Source of the DNA: Bombardia bombarda
Lineage: Eukaryota; Ascomycota; Sordariomycetes; Sordariales; Lasiosphaeriaceae
Direction: 5' to 3'
Assembly: GCA_030512295.1 (NCBI GenBank)
Contig: JAULSR010000003.1
Span: 1,922,001 to 1,986,000, forward strand
DNA: 64,000 nucleotides
The notes below the pieces were generated by a model. The model was not told the DNA's origin. It made no database searches and saw nothing but the letters and a program-made list of their open reading frames with translations. Made by a program: the position numbers and the translations under genes. Every line of letters starts with the position of its first letter. The stretch's first letter is position 1. This document shows positions 1 through 13,499 of this stretch, in pieces.

Positions 1-3000
1 TATTATTCCAGACAGATGCCGGACGGACCACCTCCCTGTCAGAGGACGATGGATGGGTTACCTAGATGACAGGGGGCTTCGTCCCACGACAGCCTCGTAG
101 TAGTAGACGCGAATCCCCAGTGCTGGATCGTGGCAGTGACGGAGACCGCATTTTCGCATAACGACTACTGGTGTCTTATGGTCATGGGCTCTTGACACAT
201 GCTAATAGTAAGGAGGATATCTGGTTTGGCTAGCAGCTATTTGATAAAGTGAACACTCTTTTATGTGATGGAAGAGTTGATGGCAGAGGAGCTGAAGCAA
301 TATTGAATCTTACATACCAAACAGGAGATGTGGCGTGAGCTGTCAAAGAGGCTGAACCGTTGGCAAGGAGGTTGGAGCATTTTAGTTGGCCATATCCCGG
401 GAATGTCTGGGGAAACCAGCGCTAGACGCAAGCCACTCGAGGTTAACGAGAACCGTAGACAAGATGGTGTGGCAGCCGATGTCCCGCAGACGGCGATGGC
501 TTGCATTGATTCTTCAACGGATGTTGATGCCGCGAGACGGGCTGAGATTTCCAACTTGCTGCCACAATGCCTATGTGCCCAAGCAAGTGGAAGTGGAATG
601 AGACCCCGAGGGGCTACTCTGGGTCTGCCAAAAAGATGTTCGTGCGAAGTCATGCGGAGGAAAACCTGTCGACAAGAGCGTGGTTAATACGACAGTTATG
701 GGTGACAGATTGTTTGGCGTTGTGGCTTGTGGCTGGAAACAAGAACGATGTAAGGTCCGACATGGGTGCCATGGGCCCATGGCGAGGTCCATAGATTGAC
801 TTCCTCAGAAAAGGGTGTCCTCGAGCTGCATGCGTGAAAGTGAGGGTGCATGGATTCGCCCCGTGATTTGCTGATGTAGGAGGGCAGGGATCACATTCAC
901 CATCTGCTGCCATACTACACAGGCCAGCTTGAAGCAAACGGGCATGCTGCAACAGGACTACCAAGATTCCTTGGCGTGTTGGAGACCTGAGGTGGTTGCT
1001 GTTTGGTTGACACGAATCCGCGCCTTGCAAGCTTAGGGCCGGTTGGCCAAGTGAGAAACACTGCGAGATCGTCGGAAACTGCATATCCCGCTCGCGCATG
1101 TGCGGACTCTTGGTTGGGAACACGAGAAACGAAACTTTAATGACAGCCACGAGGCGCAGAGTAAATATGGGTAGTAACCCAAACGACTTCCATGGGGAAG
1201 TGATGATCGGACTCGCGGAACACACGGAACGGGGCGCTGGCGGATGACGAATATTCGGAGATGGGGTATGGATTCCATAGTCCAAGGACCTCTTGAGGAC
1301 AGGCTGCTACTCAACACGACACAGGGGGTTTGAGTACGTTGGAGGTGTGGGGTAAGACGCAAGACGCGACGCCGACGGTGAGCGACGGGTAACATGACAT
1401 GGCGGGTTGGGAGATAGTCCTGGGGTGTGTGCACGGGGGCGGAGCCAGACCGAGATGGCGTCTGCTGGTGGTTATCCGGGATTTGTACGACCCGGAAGAA
1501 TAGCGTCCAGTCTGTATCTCGGTCGCAACCATGACTTAATTGGAGTAGGCTGCAAGAGAGTGCTAAAGAGGATGGCGCCATGCACAAAGGGCAACCTGAG
1601 ACTAAAAGGCCGATGCTGTTTGGTGCAAGGATGAAATCCTCCGCCGCCTGCACAGTATATACCATGGGATGGCGTGAAGTCCAAAGTAGCAGTCGGGGAT
1701 CCTCGCCGGTGACGATCGCGGATACAAGGTGAGTACCTTTTGGAGGGGCCGGATGGCAATGCAAGACGAGCAGGGATTCTCTCGTGCAGACGCACAAAAG
1801 AGCGCCACTGGACATGTTGTGTGTAGCCATGGATCTCCAGTCGATGTCTATCTGCCGCAGGCGATTGCTATTGGGCTGCAAGCAACATCTTCAGTCCTGG
1901 CGTGGTGGTCTTTACCAATTCCAGTTTGGCTGAGATGTCACCGTTGCGCGGCTCAAATGCATGTGCAGATTCCTACTCACCAGTCAATCCATACGGCATG
2001 CCCATCTATCTGCAAGCATATCTGCCGTGTAAAGAAGGGTATCGTCGCATAGAAATGGCCACACCGATTGCAGTTAGCAATGCAGCAAACAAAGTCGGAG
2101 TTTAGACGCATGGCAAGTGGGGGGAAGAGCACTGTCAGAAAAGCAAGAAACCATCGTAGAATGGACGATGGATGGCTCGTTGTAGGATCCCTGTCATCGA
2201 CGGAGGAACATGGAACCAGCGATGCCAATGTCGTCTCCAGTCGGCACACCCATCTCGGCACGTTCTGTTGACTGGTCATCCGCATTTATTACTGGCGGTC
2301 AGCGAAGCACTTGTCCCTGGCTTCGTCTGTTTTGCGTAAACTCGTTCGTCTGGTGTCGCCGTTTCTGGCCAAGATGGGATGTCAGATTTCCCCCAAAATC
2401 CAAGTTGGGGGGCCATGGCTGCTTGCTATGGGCTGGATTGCCGCACCACCTTCTCCAATATGGGATTCATAGTCGCCATTTCGAGGTGCTTGCAGATAAG
2501 ATAGTGTTGGAGCTGACATGTTGATGGGGACGGGCAGTCTGGCCAGGATCGGCCTTGTTTTAGCGACAGGGGCTGAATAATGGGAGCCGCTGTGGAGATG
2601 GTGAGACATGCCGCACGAATGTGATCGCGATGTCTCTTGTTGTCGGCAATTATTCCGCAATGCCTGCAAAGAAGGCTAGAAGGAAAAGAGGGTCGATCGA
2701 GAGTCTTGGGTGTAGACGGTGGAGTGGAGAACTCTTGATGGATTGTTCATGTGGCTATCGATGAAGCATGTTGGCCCTGCTAGGCCTGACGTTGGCCTGC
2801 TGCGGCGGCAATGTCAACTGCACAGTAGCTGGTGATGGTGATCCGATGTCCGTCGAAAACACAATGGAGAAGATGGTGGTGTAAACAGACGGCGATCAGC
2901 CAAAGTACCGGGCTAGAGCTCGACAGACTTGCCGCATCGACGGCATAGCAGAGGTCAATTAGTTCAAGAGGTTTGGGGGACAAAAATAAGCGTGGACGCT

Positions 3001-5802
3001 CCAGCGACCCATGTCCTGTTCCCATGTCCTGTGCAGTATCAGCATGCAGAGAGCATGCAGCGGATGCCACAGCATTGGTCGCCCCATCGTCCCAACCACC
3101 GTCGCGGGTACAGCGTCATGCCCCAGACTGGAGCGGCCAGACAGCCATAGCCCGACGGTTTCCTATCTCTCTCTTATCGCGCCTCATCCGCTACCCCAGA
3201 TTGTCATTTACCCTATCAGAGACTCGCGTCGTCGTCGATGCCCCGATTCGCACCGATGCGTCAAGGCCTTCCGAGAGTTGCATTCGGCATCGCCCAGTCA
3301 ATACAGTAGGTTCAAGTCCATCTCCACGAGAATCCGCCAGAAATGGGGAAGAAGTAAGGCCAAATAGGTTGGTGAGCGGTGTTGGTGGGCTGTGAGGAAG
3401 CTGTTTGGTCCTGTTTACGCGTCCATCGAGAACGCTGAATCACAACCGAGTTTGGACCTGAAGCGTGGAAATCGTTCCTTCTGTGCCCGGCAGGCGAGGG
3501 AGCAGGGCGCACAGACGTAACTTTAGGTGATAAACGGGAAGGTACGGATACAAACCAAACTACCTAACTTTGTCGACAAGGCAGGTGCGGACCTCGTTTA
3601 TTACCTGGCAGTATTTCACATTCTCTTCCTCTCGTCGGTCCGTCACCCAAGTCTCGTTCAGGTGCTCACTGACTGCACTTACTCCACCCCGCCTAGCTTC
3701 TTGGCCATGTGTGCACCACCGAGTCGGGGCTTATGACAGACCGCTTCTCTGACACGCAGTTCGACGAAAGAACGTCATCTCCAAAGCCGTTGGCTCCACG
3801 CTACCGACAGCGGCCTGACTGTCTGTGCCGCCCAAGTTGCTCTAAACTAGTCGTGAAATGGAGCGAGCCCACAGAGCAAGCTGAAGAAGACCATCCCGAG
3901 TAGGGCCTTGGCCGAGCTCGCCGAGGAGGTGGCTTCGTGCCTTCTTGCCCACACCGAAGCACACGCCCTGCTTGCCGGGTTCAACTTCCACGCGGCCGCC
4001 ATACAGCGTTGTTGCAAGGCGACGAAATAGGTACCTATACCTATACACACGCGATGTTTTTCATGTACCTCATACGCTGGAGCAATACGAACAGGCATCT
4101 ATAGCCAGTCCACTGTCTCACATGCATTGCTGTGAATTTGTCGACCAGTGACCGTCGCTGCCGACCAAGAATTCATGTTCCTGATTCCTATTTCGGGGTG
4201 TTACAAGACATTGGAACTTTGGCAGTCTCCCATCCCGGAGAACCCCCACACTCTCACGGCCCTGTCACATCGAGTGCACATCCATCGTACGCAGGCGGCA
4301 GGCGGGGGGCCGGTTCTTGTCGATTCTGCCCACCATCAGCATCACCAGGCAGGCCGGGGTGTATAGGAGGTAGGGGAGGCGTCACTCAAGCAGCACACAC
4401 ACATGGATTCAGTAAACCTCCCTCCCAAACAACCCCCGGGCCACAATCTGGAAATTGGCATTCTTTGGCCACCAAAAGGCGCAAAAGAAAGCCCTCTCGA
4501 GGTGCACTCGCTCGCCGTCCTGGGACCCGGTCCGCTCGGCTGAGTCAAGGCCAGCCAGCACCAGCACTGCCTAGGTATGTACTGTACGAATACCTCTGCC
4601 TGGCTCGCCTGGGCAGTACGCAGGAGGATTGGGTCGGTGGCTCTAAAAGGTTGGGGGCAACCCCGCATAAATTGGTTCGTGCTCGCTTCCCATCTCGTCT
4701 GCCCCCGTTCCCCTCTACTGAGGTTACCTGGAACCCCTCAACGCAACCTGCGGCAGAACCGCCAGTGTTAGTGTAGCTCCCCTGTCAACTTGGTGCGCCG
4801 CCGTGCATCTCCCGTCGTTGGAGGCTTGTGGGTTTATATTACTCGACGACTGGACTGGAGCAAAGTGGACAAAAACTGACTGGACGAGAATCAGCTTGGG
4901 TTAAGGTTCCTTCCATCCTGTATGCAGTGAGTGCGTGCATGTGCGTGACTGCCAAAACTGCTGTTTCGACCCGATAGCTGCTGATAGCTGATATCCTCCT
5001 TTCCTCTCACCTTCAGGCCTCACCTGCAGCTGTCCCACATCACGTATTATTGGCCCAACCCGCGCACCACCCCCTCTTGAGACTTGAACCATCTCTATCT
5101 CGGCCTTCCTTCAATCTCGAGAGCGCATTCGATCGGCTGCACCTCAGGCTGCACTGTGCATACTGGACTACCTACCTTGGCCACGGCGCACACGACCTGC
5201 CTGACTTGGGCCGGCAAGAGTGCCACCTGGGCAACTGGCCCTGTGCTCTGTTAGGCGCCTTACCGCACTGAGAGCGGATATCGGACCTGCCTTTGCTGCC
5301 CTCTATTGCTGCCCTCTGTGCTGCCACAAGAGAGCTAATAGGCGACCCCCCGCCACGCGCTGCAGCACCACCACACACCACCGCACCTCCATCGACCTGG
5401 ACGAAGCGCTCGGCTCGCCCCATTCATACATGCCGCTATCTCCCCTCTTTTGCGACCTCTGACCCGACCATACCCTATCACCGCCGCTTCCGGGAGCTTG
5501 GAATAGCTTCTTTTGCAGTGTCCGACTTGCTTCGCCCAACCACTCCTCTCTACCGTTGTGCTTTACCCTGGACTGCAGCTTCGTCTTTGCGCTCTCAATT
5601 GACCGCCCCCTCGGTAGCCGGCTACGCGACGGTGCAAGCGGTGCGCGATTGTTGCAAATTTCCAGGTTGCGCGCTGGTGAAGAATCGGGCCGCCCCCCCC
5701 TCCCTTCCCCTCTACCGCCGCGCCCGCGCCCAGGTCTCCCCTCCAGGCGCCCGCTCCCCCAATCCGCCAAACTTCCACCGAACTTTCCTCCCGAAAAACA
5801 CA
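1..5802. other. Gene-free 5.8 kb left flank and leader of the CCCH gene
   Basis: No open frame here has recognisable protein character, and none could be joined into a spliced gene. The frames present are short, overlapping and of odd composition. The last 500 bases before 5803 become strongly pyrimidine-rich (C/T tracts near 5690-5760), which is common in fungal core promoters and 5' leaders. Several upstream ATGs occur there, for example near 5430 and 5556. Part of this stretch is probably the promoter and long 5' UTR of the plus-strand gene starting at 5803. The remainder may be a 3' UTR of a gene to the left, or a non-coding transcript. Confidence 0.5.
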
Positions 5803-8090
5803 ATGCCGGCCTCCAACCAGCCCGAATATCGCCAGATGAGAAGCGCCAGCCTTAGCATCCCGTCCCAAGCTGGGCTCCCCAACGGGATGATGAGCCCAAT
5901 GTCTGCCACCGGCAGATTTGACGGGCCCAGAAGCCCTCCCAGTAAGTCCCGTCGCTATTTCGTTGGGTACCCTCAGGTGATGGCGGGTCTTTTGCTTCGA
6001 TTCGCTTTGGCTAGATTGCGACCGCAACCGCGATCGCAGACACCCCGCCATTGCGAAAGTGTGCACCAGCAGCGACCACCACGCACGCACGCCACTTTGG
6101 ACATCGGTCGCTGACCTTGTGGCTCGCCCACTTCGCGATAGACACATCCCACGTTCCCTGCAAATTCTTCCGACAAGGAGCTTGCCAAGCAGGCAACGCC
6201 TGCCCCTTCAGTCACGACCTCGGCAACGCCGCAGAAAACGTGTGCAAGTACTTCGCAAAGGTGCGTAACGACGATAACACCCCCGCTCGCTCCCATCGCA
6301 GAACCCAATCCCGACCTCGATGGGGTGTCGTACAGTCGCACGGCCAAGGAGGACAGACAAGCCCCGGGTGCTGTTGTGCTAACCTTTGTTGTGCCACATG
6401 GCTTTAGGGCAACTGCAAATTTGGCCCGAAATGTGCAAACATCCACGTGCTGCCCGACGGTCGCCGCATCAACTATGGGAAGAATGGTGTCACGATAGGG
6501 GCGCCGCCAGTCGCCCTAGGTACTCGCGTCAACCCAACGGCCTACCCATCCAACAGCGCCCTGACCAACTCCTTCTTGCGCGCCGACACTGTCTCGCCCT
6601 ATACCGCCACGAGCCCCTACGACGACCAGTACGGCCATCAGCTCGGACACCGGTCTAGCATGGAGAACGGCCTGCCGACGATCGATACCACCTATACTTC
6701 GACCCCAGCCTCGATATACGGCTCTCCTCGCGACGAAGATGCGAATCGCCTAGGCCTCGGCCTCTCTCCGGCCGCCACAAAGGGTCTCTCCGTCTTGGAC
6801 GCCCCGCTCCCCGCATCCTTTGACAGCAACGGCATCTCGCACGCCGCACGCTACGGACCATGGCCTTCATCGGTGCCATCCAAGTTCGGTCTCGAATCGC
6901 CTTCGCCTTCCCTGAACTCGGTCAAGGACAGCCGTACCTCGGAGACGCTCAAGCTTCTGCACACATCTGCCTTTGGCAGCAGCGAATACTACCCGCCGAC
7001 GCTCTCAACCGCCGAGATGAATGGATTTGGAAGCAGTCCGCTATCCGCATTTGTGACACACGGCTCTACCCTGGGCAGCGACGAATATTTCGGAAAGAGG
7101 GCGATGCATAGTTCTGCGCCGCGATTTCCCAAGTCGCGCATGATGAGCAGCAGTGCGCCCAAGATAGATCGGGACTGGGAGGCCAGCTTCCTGTTCGAGG
7201 AGGACTATGTCCCTGGGGCCCTGGCGAATGATCTGCTAACGCCTGAAGAGAAGGCCAGGAGAGGATCGACCACTAACACCGTCCGCGCCTTTGACAATCT
7301 CGAGCCGACGTCAGATTCAACCCCTACGGCGGCAGCGTCAAAGTTTAGCAGCCCCATCACAAGCGGCAGCCCGAGCCGGTGGAACGCGTTTTTCCAGCGA
7401 CAAAAGGACGACGATGGGTCGCTCGACTCGAGCAACGCCAGCTACACCGGCGGACTGGGTCGGCCGCTGAAGAACCCGGGGTCCGCGTTTGGACACGTCG
7501 GGAGTCCTCTGCGCAACTCGAGCCTTGCGAACGGAATCACGGCTGAGCTCAACGGCGACCTACACAGCGGCAGACCCGGACCTGGAAGCCGCCAGAGCAG
7601 CGGTAGCGAGAACCTCTCCGCGCTCACACAGCAGCTCCAGTTCACCAGAATTGGCGATGAAGGGACAACCAGCTCTAGCCCACATCTTCATCCCAACGTA
7701 GCACGGATGCCTAGCATAAGCGGGCTAAGATCAATCGGCGCGGGTATCATCGGCAAGGAGAGAGATAAGGAGCGCGGGCTGGAGCGACATGTCAGCAGCG
7801 GTTCGATTGGCGCTAGCGCCATGGGACGGTTCACGACGCCTATCGACGAGGAAGACTCGTCGTTTGTCTTTAGCATGGAAGACGAAGACGAAGCACATAT
7901 CAGGGCTAGGAAACGCGCCTCTGGGTCTGGCGCCCAAATGGGCGCTGCGAGCCCGCTTGGCGCTGCGAGCTCGCTTGGCGGTGGGTGGAGTTATGCCGCT
8001 GCTGCGGCGAGCAAAAATGCGCCCAGTGCGGTGAATGGTGGCAGCGGTCTCAGTGGGAGCGGCGCGGTCGAGACCGTTGGGGGTAGATGA
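5803..8090 (+). CDS. Tandem CCCH zinc-finger protein
   Basis: Three exons: 5803-5941, 6142-6260 and 6408-8090, giving 646 residues. Both introns have GT...AG ends and keep the frame. Two CCCH fingers of spacing C-x7-C-x5-C-x3-H lie at residues 53-71 and 81-99. The second is split by intron 2, so it only appears after splicing. Such fingers usually bind AU-rich or structured mRNA, so a post-transcriptional regulator is inferred. The rest is Ser/Pro-rich and low complexity, with a conserved-looking acidic-basic patch near residue 580 and a GAAS-type six-residue repeat near 7942-7979. The layout, with a finger pair near the N-terminus and a long disordered tail, resembles yeast Lee1 and fission yeast Cps3; this is family resemblance, not proven orthology. 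No signal peptide or membrane segment is seen. The start has the first finger just downstream and follows a C/T-rich leader. Confidence 0.88.
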
Positions 8091-11000
8091 TTTGCGTGTG
8101 TGTGCTCAGTTTGCTATATCCGTTGTTACTTACTTTGCTGTGAGCCGATTTACGGGGGATGAGAAAAAAAGGGGGGTAACTTTCTCGAGCAACTATTGCA
8201 TGGCCAGGAAGGAGTATTTGGTTGTCCCACATTGATCATCGAGCCTTATATATATCTCACCAGATCTTTTTTTTTTTTTTTTGGCTTTTTTAGGGAGACT
8301 CGAGTGGCGTCCAGAACGCCATCGAAAGTTTCTTATTTCTCTTTTGTCAGGTTTTCTTTACTGCATCCACACTTGCTATTGCACAAACACTATAGCTTTT
8401 CGCCTTGCTCGGTCTTTTTTTCTTTCTGGGATGGACCATTAGGATAACAAAGGGATGATGGGAAACGAAGTGAGGAGAAAACGAGCTGAATTGCATGGGT
8501 ACTTATGTCATCTGATTTGTGTAGTCATTTTTTTTCCCTCTCGTTCATATCAAACACACAGAAGATAAGAGAAGAGCTCCCCACTCACTATTTCTACCCC
8601 TTTCGGAAACCCAAAAGAGAGAGAACATAAAATCAGGACAAAAGAAACATGGGGGGTGGGGGGTTAAATCGGCTTTTTTTCTTTCTATCAAGGAAAAATA
8701 CCACTAGTAGTTATTGTTAGGGGACGGGGAAAACTTCTGAACAGCAGCAGCAAGCGGCTATGGATGATGTGGGATGATGTCTGTCTATCTGGGGTTTGAT
8801 GGATGGCGGTGGTTTCGGGAAAACTGCTACTTTTGTCTCTGTCTCTCTATCTCTCTTTATTTATGTTCTATTTTCTGTCGCGTTCTTTTCTACGTGGATC
8901 TTTGAGATATTTCATAGTTGTGTTTGTGTGTTTTAGTTGGGTGTGGATGTGTGGGCATTTTAGTGGTGTTAACTTGTTTTGCATGGTTTTTTGTTGCCGA
9001 TACCATTGTGACATCGACGCGGGTACATGGGTCAGAACATAGGAAGACAGACGGATATAAAGCTGGACTATCTGAACTGAAATGAGACAAGATATAAACT
9101 TACAAACTACCTTACTGATGGGATTGATAAATTCTGGATGTTGATGTTTCTCTCTTGTAGCGCTTGTCTAGGTTGTGTAGTTTACTGTCTAGGCTGAGAA
9201 CGTGGGCACCTTGTTTACTGGTGCTGATACGTCGAGATTCTGGATTAAATTCTGTAAATTCGCGAATCAGTTGCATTTTGATCGTTAACTGTCATGTGAG
9301 GGAGCATTTGGTGGCGTGCCGTGCCGTAAAGTTCATACCACCAGCTCTCACAAGGCAGTATTCATTCTTAGTCAATCATGATAGTTTAACACTCACTGAC
9401 ATCTTGACAATTACGGGATAACGTGCGTGACCAGTAGGGGTGACGATCCTGGCAGTACTAACGTCATTATTTTATCCAGTTATACACCACCTGGCAGATA
9501 TGTACAGTCCATGTAGTGTTAATATAACCTGAGATCCTGAATTTGCATTTCAAGTAAAATGCCGATATTGTGACCGGTCATGGCAAGCTCGTCCAATCCT
9601 TCCGTTGTGAGTCACCCGTGACATTGTTGAAATTCCGCGGGTCGGATAGCGGGCTACCCGAGACATTGAAAGGTTGGATGAGCAATCGGGACGTGCCTGA
9701 CGTACTCTACCACGAGGATGGTGGGCGGCTTTTGTAGGTACTTTATTTAAGTTATAATGTACTTGGGGATACACAGGCGAGGAGGGATTAAGACGGTATA
9801 AACTGTAATACTCTGGGAATTTATGATTTACCCAAGATGAAAGAAGTTGAATACATTCTGAATATACAGATTGCAAGTGTCTGTTGCCAGCTACCACCTA
9901 TGGATGGAAACAGTTTACACGATCAATACGACGTGTTACGGGCTGCGAAACTCTGCTCGATGTTTATAGATTGCTTATTACTATCGTAATTTCTATGTAT
10001 GGGTATTCAGGGTGAAATAACAAGCAGCAGAAACCATAGAACTCTAGGGTCCTGCGCTTTTGACACGGCAAGGTAGGTAGACTCGTATTCCACAATATGT
10101 TCCTTTTGCTACTGTATTTTCCACTGGCTGCCTAGATATCAAGTAAGGAAGGTAAAATCAGCTCGCAGGATGATGTACCAGACACACTCACGCCCATGAA
10201 CCACATGTAGCCAGTCATACCGACTTCCCGTATCCGGTGAAGAGACATGCCAAGTTTCAAAATCCTTCACATGTGAGTTGACTCCACTTGTGGTGTCCTC
10301 GGTGTGCCATCAAAGGAAATGGAGGGCTATTCCATAAGGCATCTCGGTGAGGGAGGCAGACTTGATATCCCATGGATAGGACCGATGTAGGTACCTAGGC
10401 AGGCACGGAAGGCAACCAAGTTCATCGCTGCCTGTCCCGCTCATCCTGCCGACCGGGGAGCTCTTCCGGCCCGTAAACCTGAAGAAAGTCCATTTGCCGT
10501 CTTCAGCGGCGGTACGTGGGGGGGCATTGAGCAATGAGAACCCAGCACTTGACTCAGTCCAAATCACATTGATAGACGCCTCATGACCCATCTGTGACAA
10601 AGAGGGAGGCAGTGGCACGGCAGATTTACCAGTTCTACAACATCAGTCGGCCAAGAAACACAGGCCCATGATCTTCAAAAGTCCCCTGTTACTACATACA
10701 GCTTGATCAAATGTCCGACGTGGTAATGGTGGCGACGAGCAAAATGCAACTCACACGCGGCAGTAGAAAAAGAAAAGCGAAAAGCCTGATGTCTCATATG
10801 TTGGGCCTGGCTATCTGCAACCTGCTCATGAAACAAAACGGTTATCCAATCGGGGAATCCCAGCACCCTCCATACACATAACTCCAACGGCAGTACGACA
10901 CAGCCAGCCAGCAGCAAGGAAACGCACGCATGAGAAAACAGGCTTCCACGGCGCGACATATTGCGGGGAAACATACGCGCGATGGAGGCGCGGTGGGCAA

Positions 11001-12557
11001 GGCAGCGACAGGGAGATACATACTCCAAAAAAGAAGTCAGGGTTGCGCGGGCAGGTAAGGTAGCAGCACCGCCTCGTCCACTCAGCTGAAACTCCCCTGG
11101 TGAGGCGACCACTTAGTCGCCGCCCTGAACAGCTCAGCCGCCCAGCCCTGGCACGACCAAAACAGGCCGGTTACACAGCCCTCCTCGCGGCCCCTTTCCG
11201 AGCCAGGCGATATAAACATCACATGCTCGGAACAATTTTCAATCCAAATCTCCCGACCAGGTTGAAACAGAAACAAAAAAAAAAAAAGAAAAGAAATGCA
11301 ATCATGCCCGCAAACCAACCTCATCGGCGTACGGGAGATCGTCAGTGATGGTACCACCAAAAAAGGACCATCCGACATTCGCGTTGCAATCGACCCACAG
11401 TACTCCAAACAGGGAGGATAGAAAAGGTGAAAACCCGAATAAACAGAAACGGGGGCTGATAGATGGCTCTTGACTCTGATCCCATGCCAAATCCCAAATC
11501 CCGATCCCTCCCACACGCGGTAATACTTCACAAACCTCCACCACAACACCCCCCATGTGGCCGTCGACAACCTTTCCACACAACCACGATCCGGTTAAAC
11601 CTCAAACCTGCCAACCGCGAGCAAGGCACAGCCGCCCTCAGCTCCACCACCCATAAGTGCCCTGGGACAACACATCCGCTTCCCCGTGCCCAAGTCACAA
11701 TCGAAAGTCTGCTACCAATCATGACTACCCATCGCTGACTGCGCCACCTCCAGTGTCGCGCGCAAAAGGTTGCCAGTCGTGCAAAGGTAATTCAGCCAGC
11801 TCGTGCAGCCTTGCCGGATACACCTCGCGCAAAAACAATATCATACTCTCAAACAAGCACCGAAGGAGATCGGTATCAACAACGGAGGGCCTAACAGGCA
11901 GGCAGACAGGCAGACACACCAAATCGTATCGTATACCGCGGATGGAGTAAGGAATCTAAAGCAGCCTAATCAGTACACCCATCACCACTACCAACCCATC
12001 CAACCTATCCATCCATCCACAAACAGCTCAGTACGCAAAAAAAAGCCTCCAGCCACCCTGAAGGAGCTGCTCCCCCAGACCAGTGTAAAAATAAGCCGTG
12101 TGAAAGGAGGAAAAGAGAAAGGCAGGTATCGACACATTTCCCGAAAGCGGAAAAAAGCCGAAAAGCCGAAGAGCAAGAGAACTGACAGCAACACCAGCAA
12201 CAACTGCCGCCGCCATCCGCTTCCGCCATCTCATCTTCCATTTTCCTCAACTCAAAAATCTGATCTTCTCGTCTGTTCCTCTCACACCCATCGTCGGAAG
12301 ATACCCACCCCTATCCTACCCCATTGCATAATTATGCCTCAACCCCCTTCACATCCAGTCGTATCCCACCGTCTAAAACAAACCCAAGAGCGGAGTGGAG
12401 TGACGTCAGCGCGGTACTGTTGCTTGCGTGTCTTCTGAATCTTGTCTCTTCTCTTCTCTTTTTATTCTTTTCTCGTGATAGTATATGTATGGTACAGGTT
12501 GAACAGGGGAGGAGGCGGAGAAAACGCGACTAATGTGACATGATGTTATCCCTCTCT
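8091..12557. other. Gene-poor 4.5 kb spacer
   Basis: The first ~1 kb after the CCCH stop is T-rich, with a run of 16 T at 8267-8282, and probably holds that gene's 3' UTR. At 8091-9450 the plus strand is T/G-rich, and 9450-10150 is AT-rich. From 11100 to 12400 the plus strand is A/C-rich, with a run of 13 A at 11275-11287 and a GGCA/GACA-type short repeat near 11895-11920. The last part lies just past the ACP stop and could contain its 3' UTR. No convincing protein or RNA gene was found on either strand. Confidence 0.5.
8267..8282. repeat. T16 homopolymer in the CCCH gene 3' region
   Basis: Sixteen consecutive T lie about 180 bases after the CCCH stop codon, followed by further T-rich sequence. 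This is likely part of the 3' UTR or polyadenylation region. Confidence 0.8.
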
Positions 12558-13499
12558 CTAGTTTGCGCCGGGCTGGCTGGTGATGTACTCGACGGCCTTG
12601 TCAACTGTGGTTTGGCGAAGAGGGAATAGGTTAGCTTCTTGGATTCTCATTGGGCAGGTAGGACGAGGGACTGGGCTTGGCCTTGGAGGGCAGGTGGTGG
12701 TGGTGGTGGTGCGTACTGCTGTGGATGGTATCGGCATCCTTATCGGGGATCTCGACGCTGAACTCCTGTAATTGCCAAAGCGTGTTAGTCAGAAGTCTGT
12801 GGAGCTTGGGGGTTGTTTGGCAGGCAGCAGCAGCTCCAGAGCAACAGAGTTGCATGCTTGCTGAAAGCTGGCTGCCAGCTCCTGGACAGTGGGAAAATCC
12901 GTACCTCCTCAATAGCCATGACGACCTCCACGGTGTCGAGGCTGTCGAGGCCAAGGTCGTTGGCGAAGTGTGATGTTTCTGTGATCTGCATGTCGGGAAT
13001 TCTTGGTTAGAGTCGAGGCCCATCCATCCATCGCGACAGTAAGGAAGCCGGTTATCGGCGGCAGCTTCATACCTTGGTAGGGTCGGTGACCTATGCAACA
13101 GAAACAAACGTTAGCCCACGTCATAAACAACAACCATCAAACTACAGCACATCTCCAAGAAGCATCGCCATGCCAAGAGATGCCCTTCAATCGGAACCCG
13201 CCCGCTCGCCCGATGCAAGCAAGCTCCTCTCATCTCTCGCCACAGCCAAAGATAGAAAGACCACGCAAACGCACCTTGTCGAAGCCCGTCAGGATCTGCT
13301 TAATGCGCTCATAGACCTCCGTCTTCTCCAGCCCGCCGGCGGACGAGTAGCACCGCAGTGCTTGGAAGACGAGCGACTTGGGCGCAGCAACAAAGCTCGA
13401 CTGGATTCTAGGGGCGGCAGCTAGTCTCGTGGCGGCAGGGCGCATAGCAGTCCGCGCGACGGCAGCCGCGGAAGATCGGAGGATGGCGGTGCGGAACAT
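12558..13499 (-). CDS. Mitochondrial acyl carrier protein (complex I-associated)
   Basis: Five exons on the minus strand: 13499-13275, 13090-13073, 12985-12905, 12765-12717 and 12604-12558, giving 139 residues. The first exon encodes an Arg/Ala-rich, acid-free leader typical of mitochondrial import. The mature part has the ACP signature DLGLDSLDTVE, with Ser96 as the phosphopantetheine attachment site. In mitochondria ACP carries acyl chains for type II fatty acid and lipoate synthesis. It is also an accessory subunit of complex I and a partner of LYR proteins in Fe-S cluster assembly (established for the family). Exon 2 is only 18 bases (six codons) and is needed to keep the frame and the helix I-II loop. 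The next gene upstream on the same strand is another complex I subunit. Intron 4 carries a six-unit GGT repeat beside its donor. Confidence 0.93.
12693..12710. repeat. (GGT)6 microsatellite in an ACP intron
   Basis: Six GGT units on the plus strand (ACC on the coding strand) lie six bases inside the donor of the last ACP intron. A length change here would not alter the protein but sits very close to the splice site. Confidence 0.85.

Noticed and set aside
650..1881. Overlapping minus-strand frames of 211 and 282 residues
   Set aside because: No start context, motifs, splice structure or natural composition; both overlap each other in different frames.
3300..3325. B-box-like GGTTCAAGTCC as a tRNA gene
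   Set aside because: No matching acceptor stem, A box or anticodon stem exists in the preceding 80 bases.
11275..11287. A13 run as a retroelement poly(A) tail
   Set aside because: No target-site duplication, reverse-transcriptase remnant or related sequence is visible beside it.
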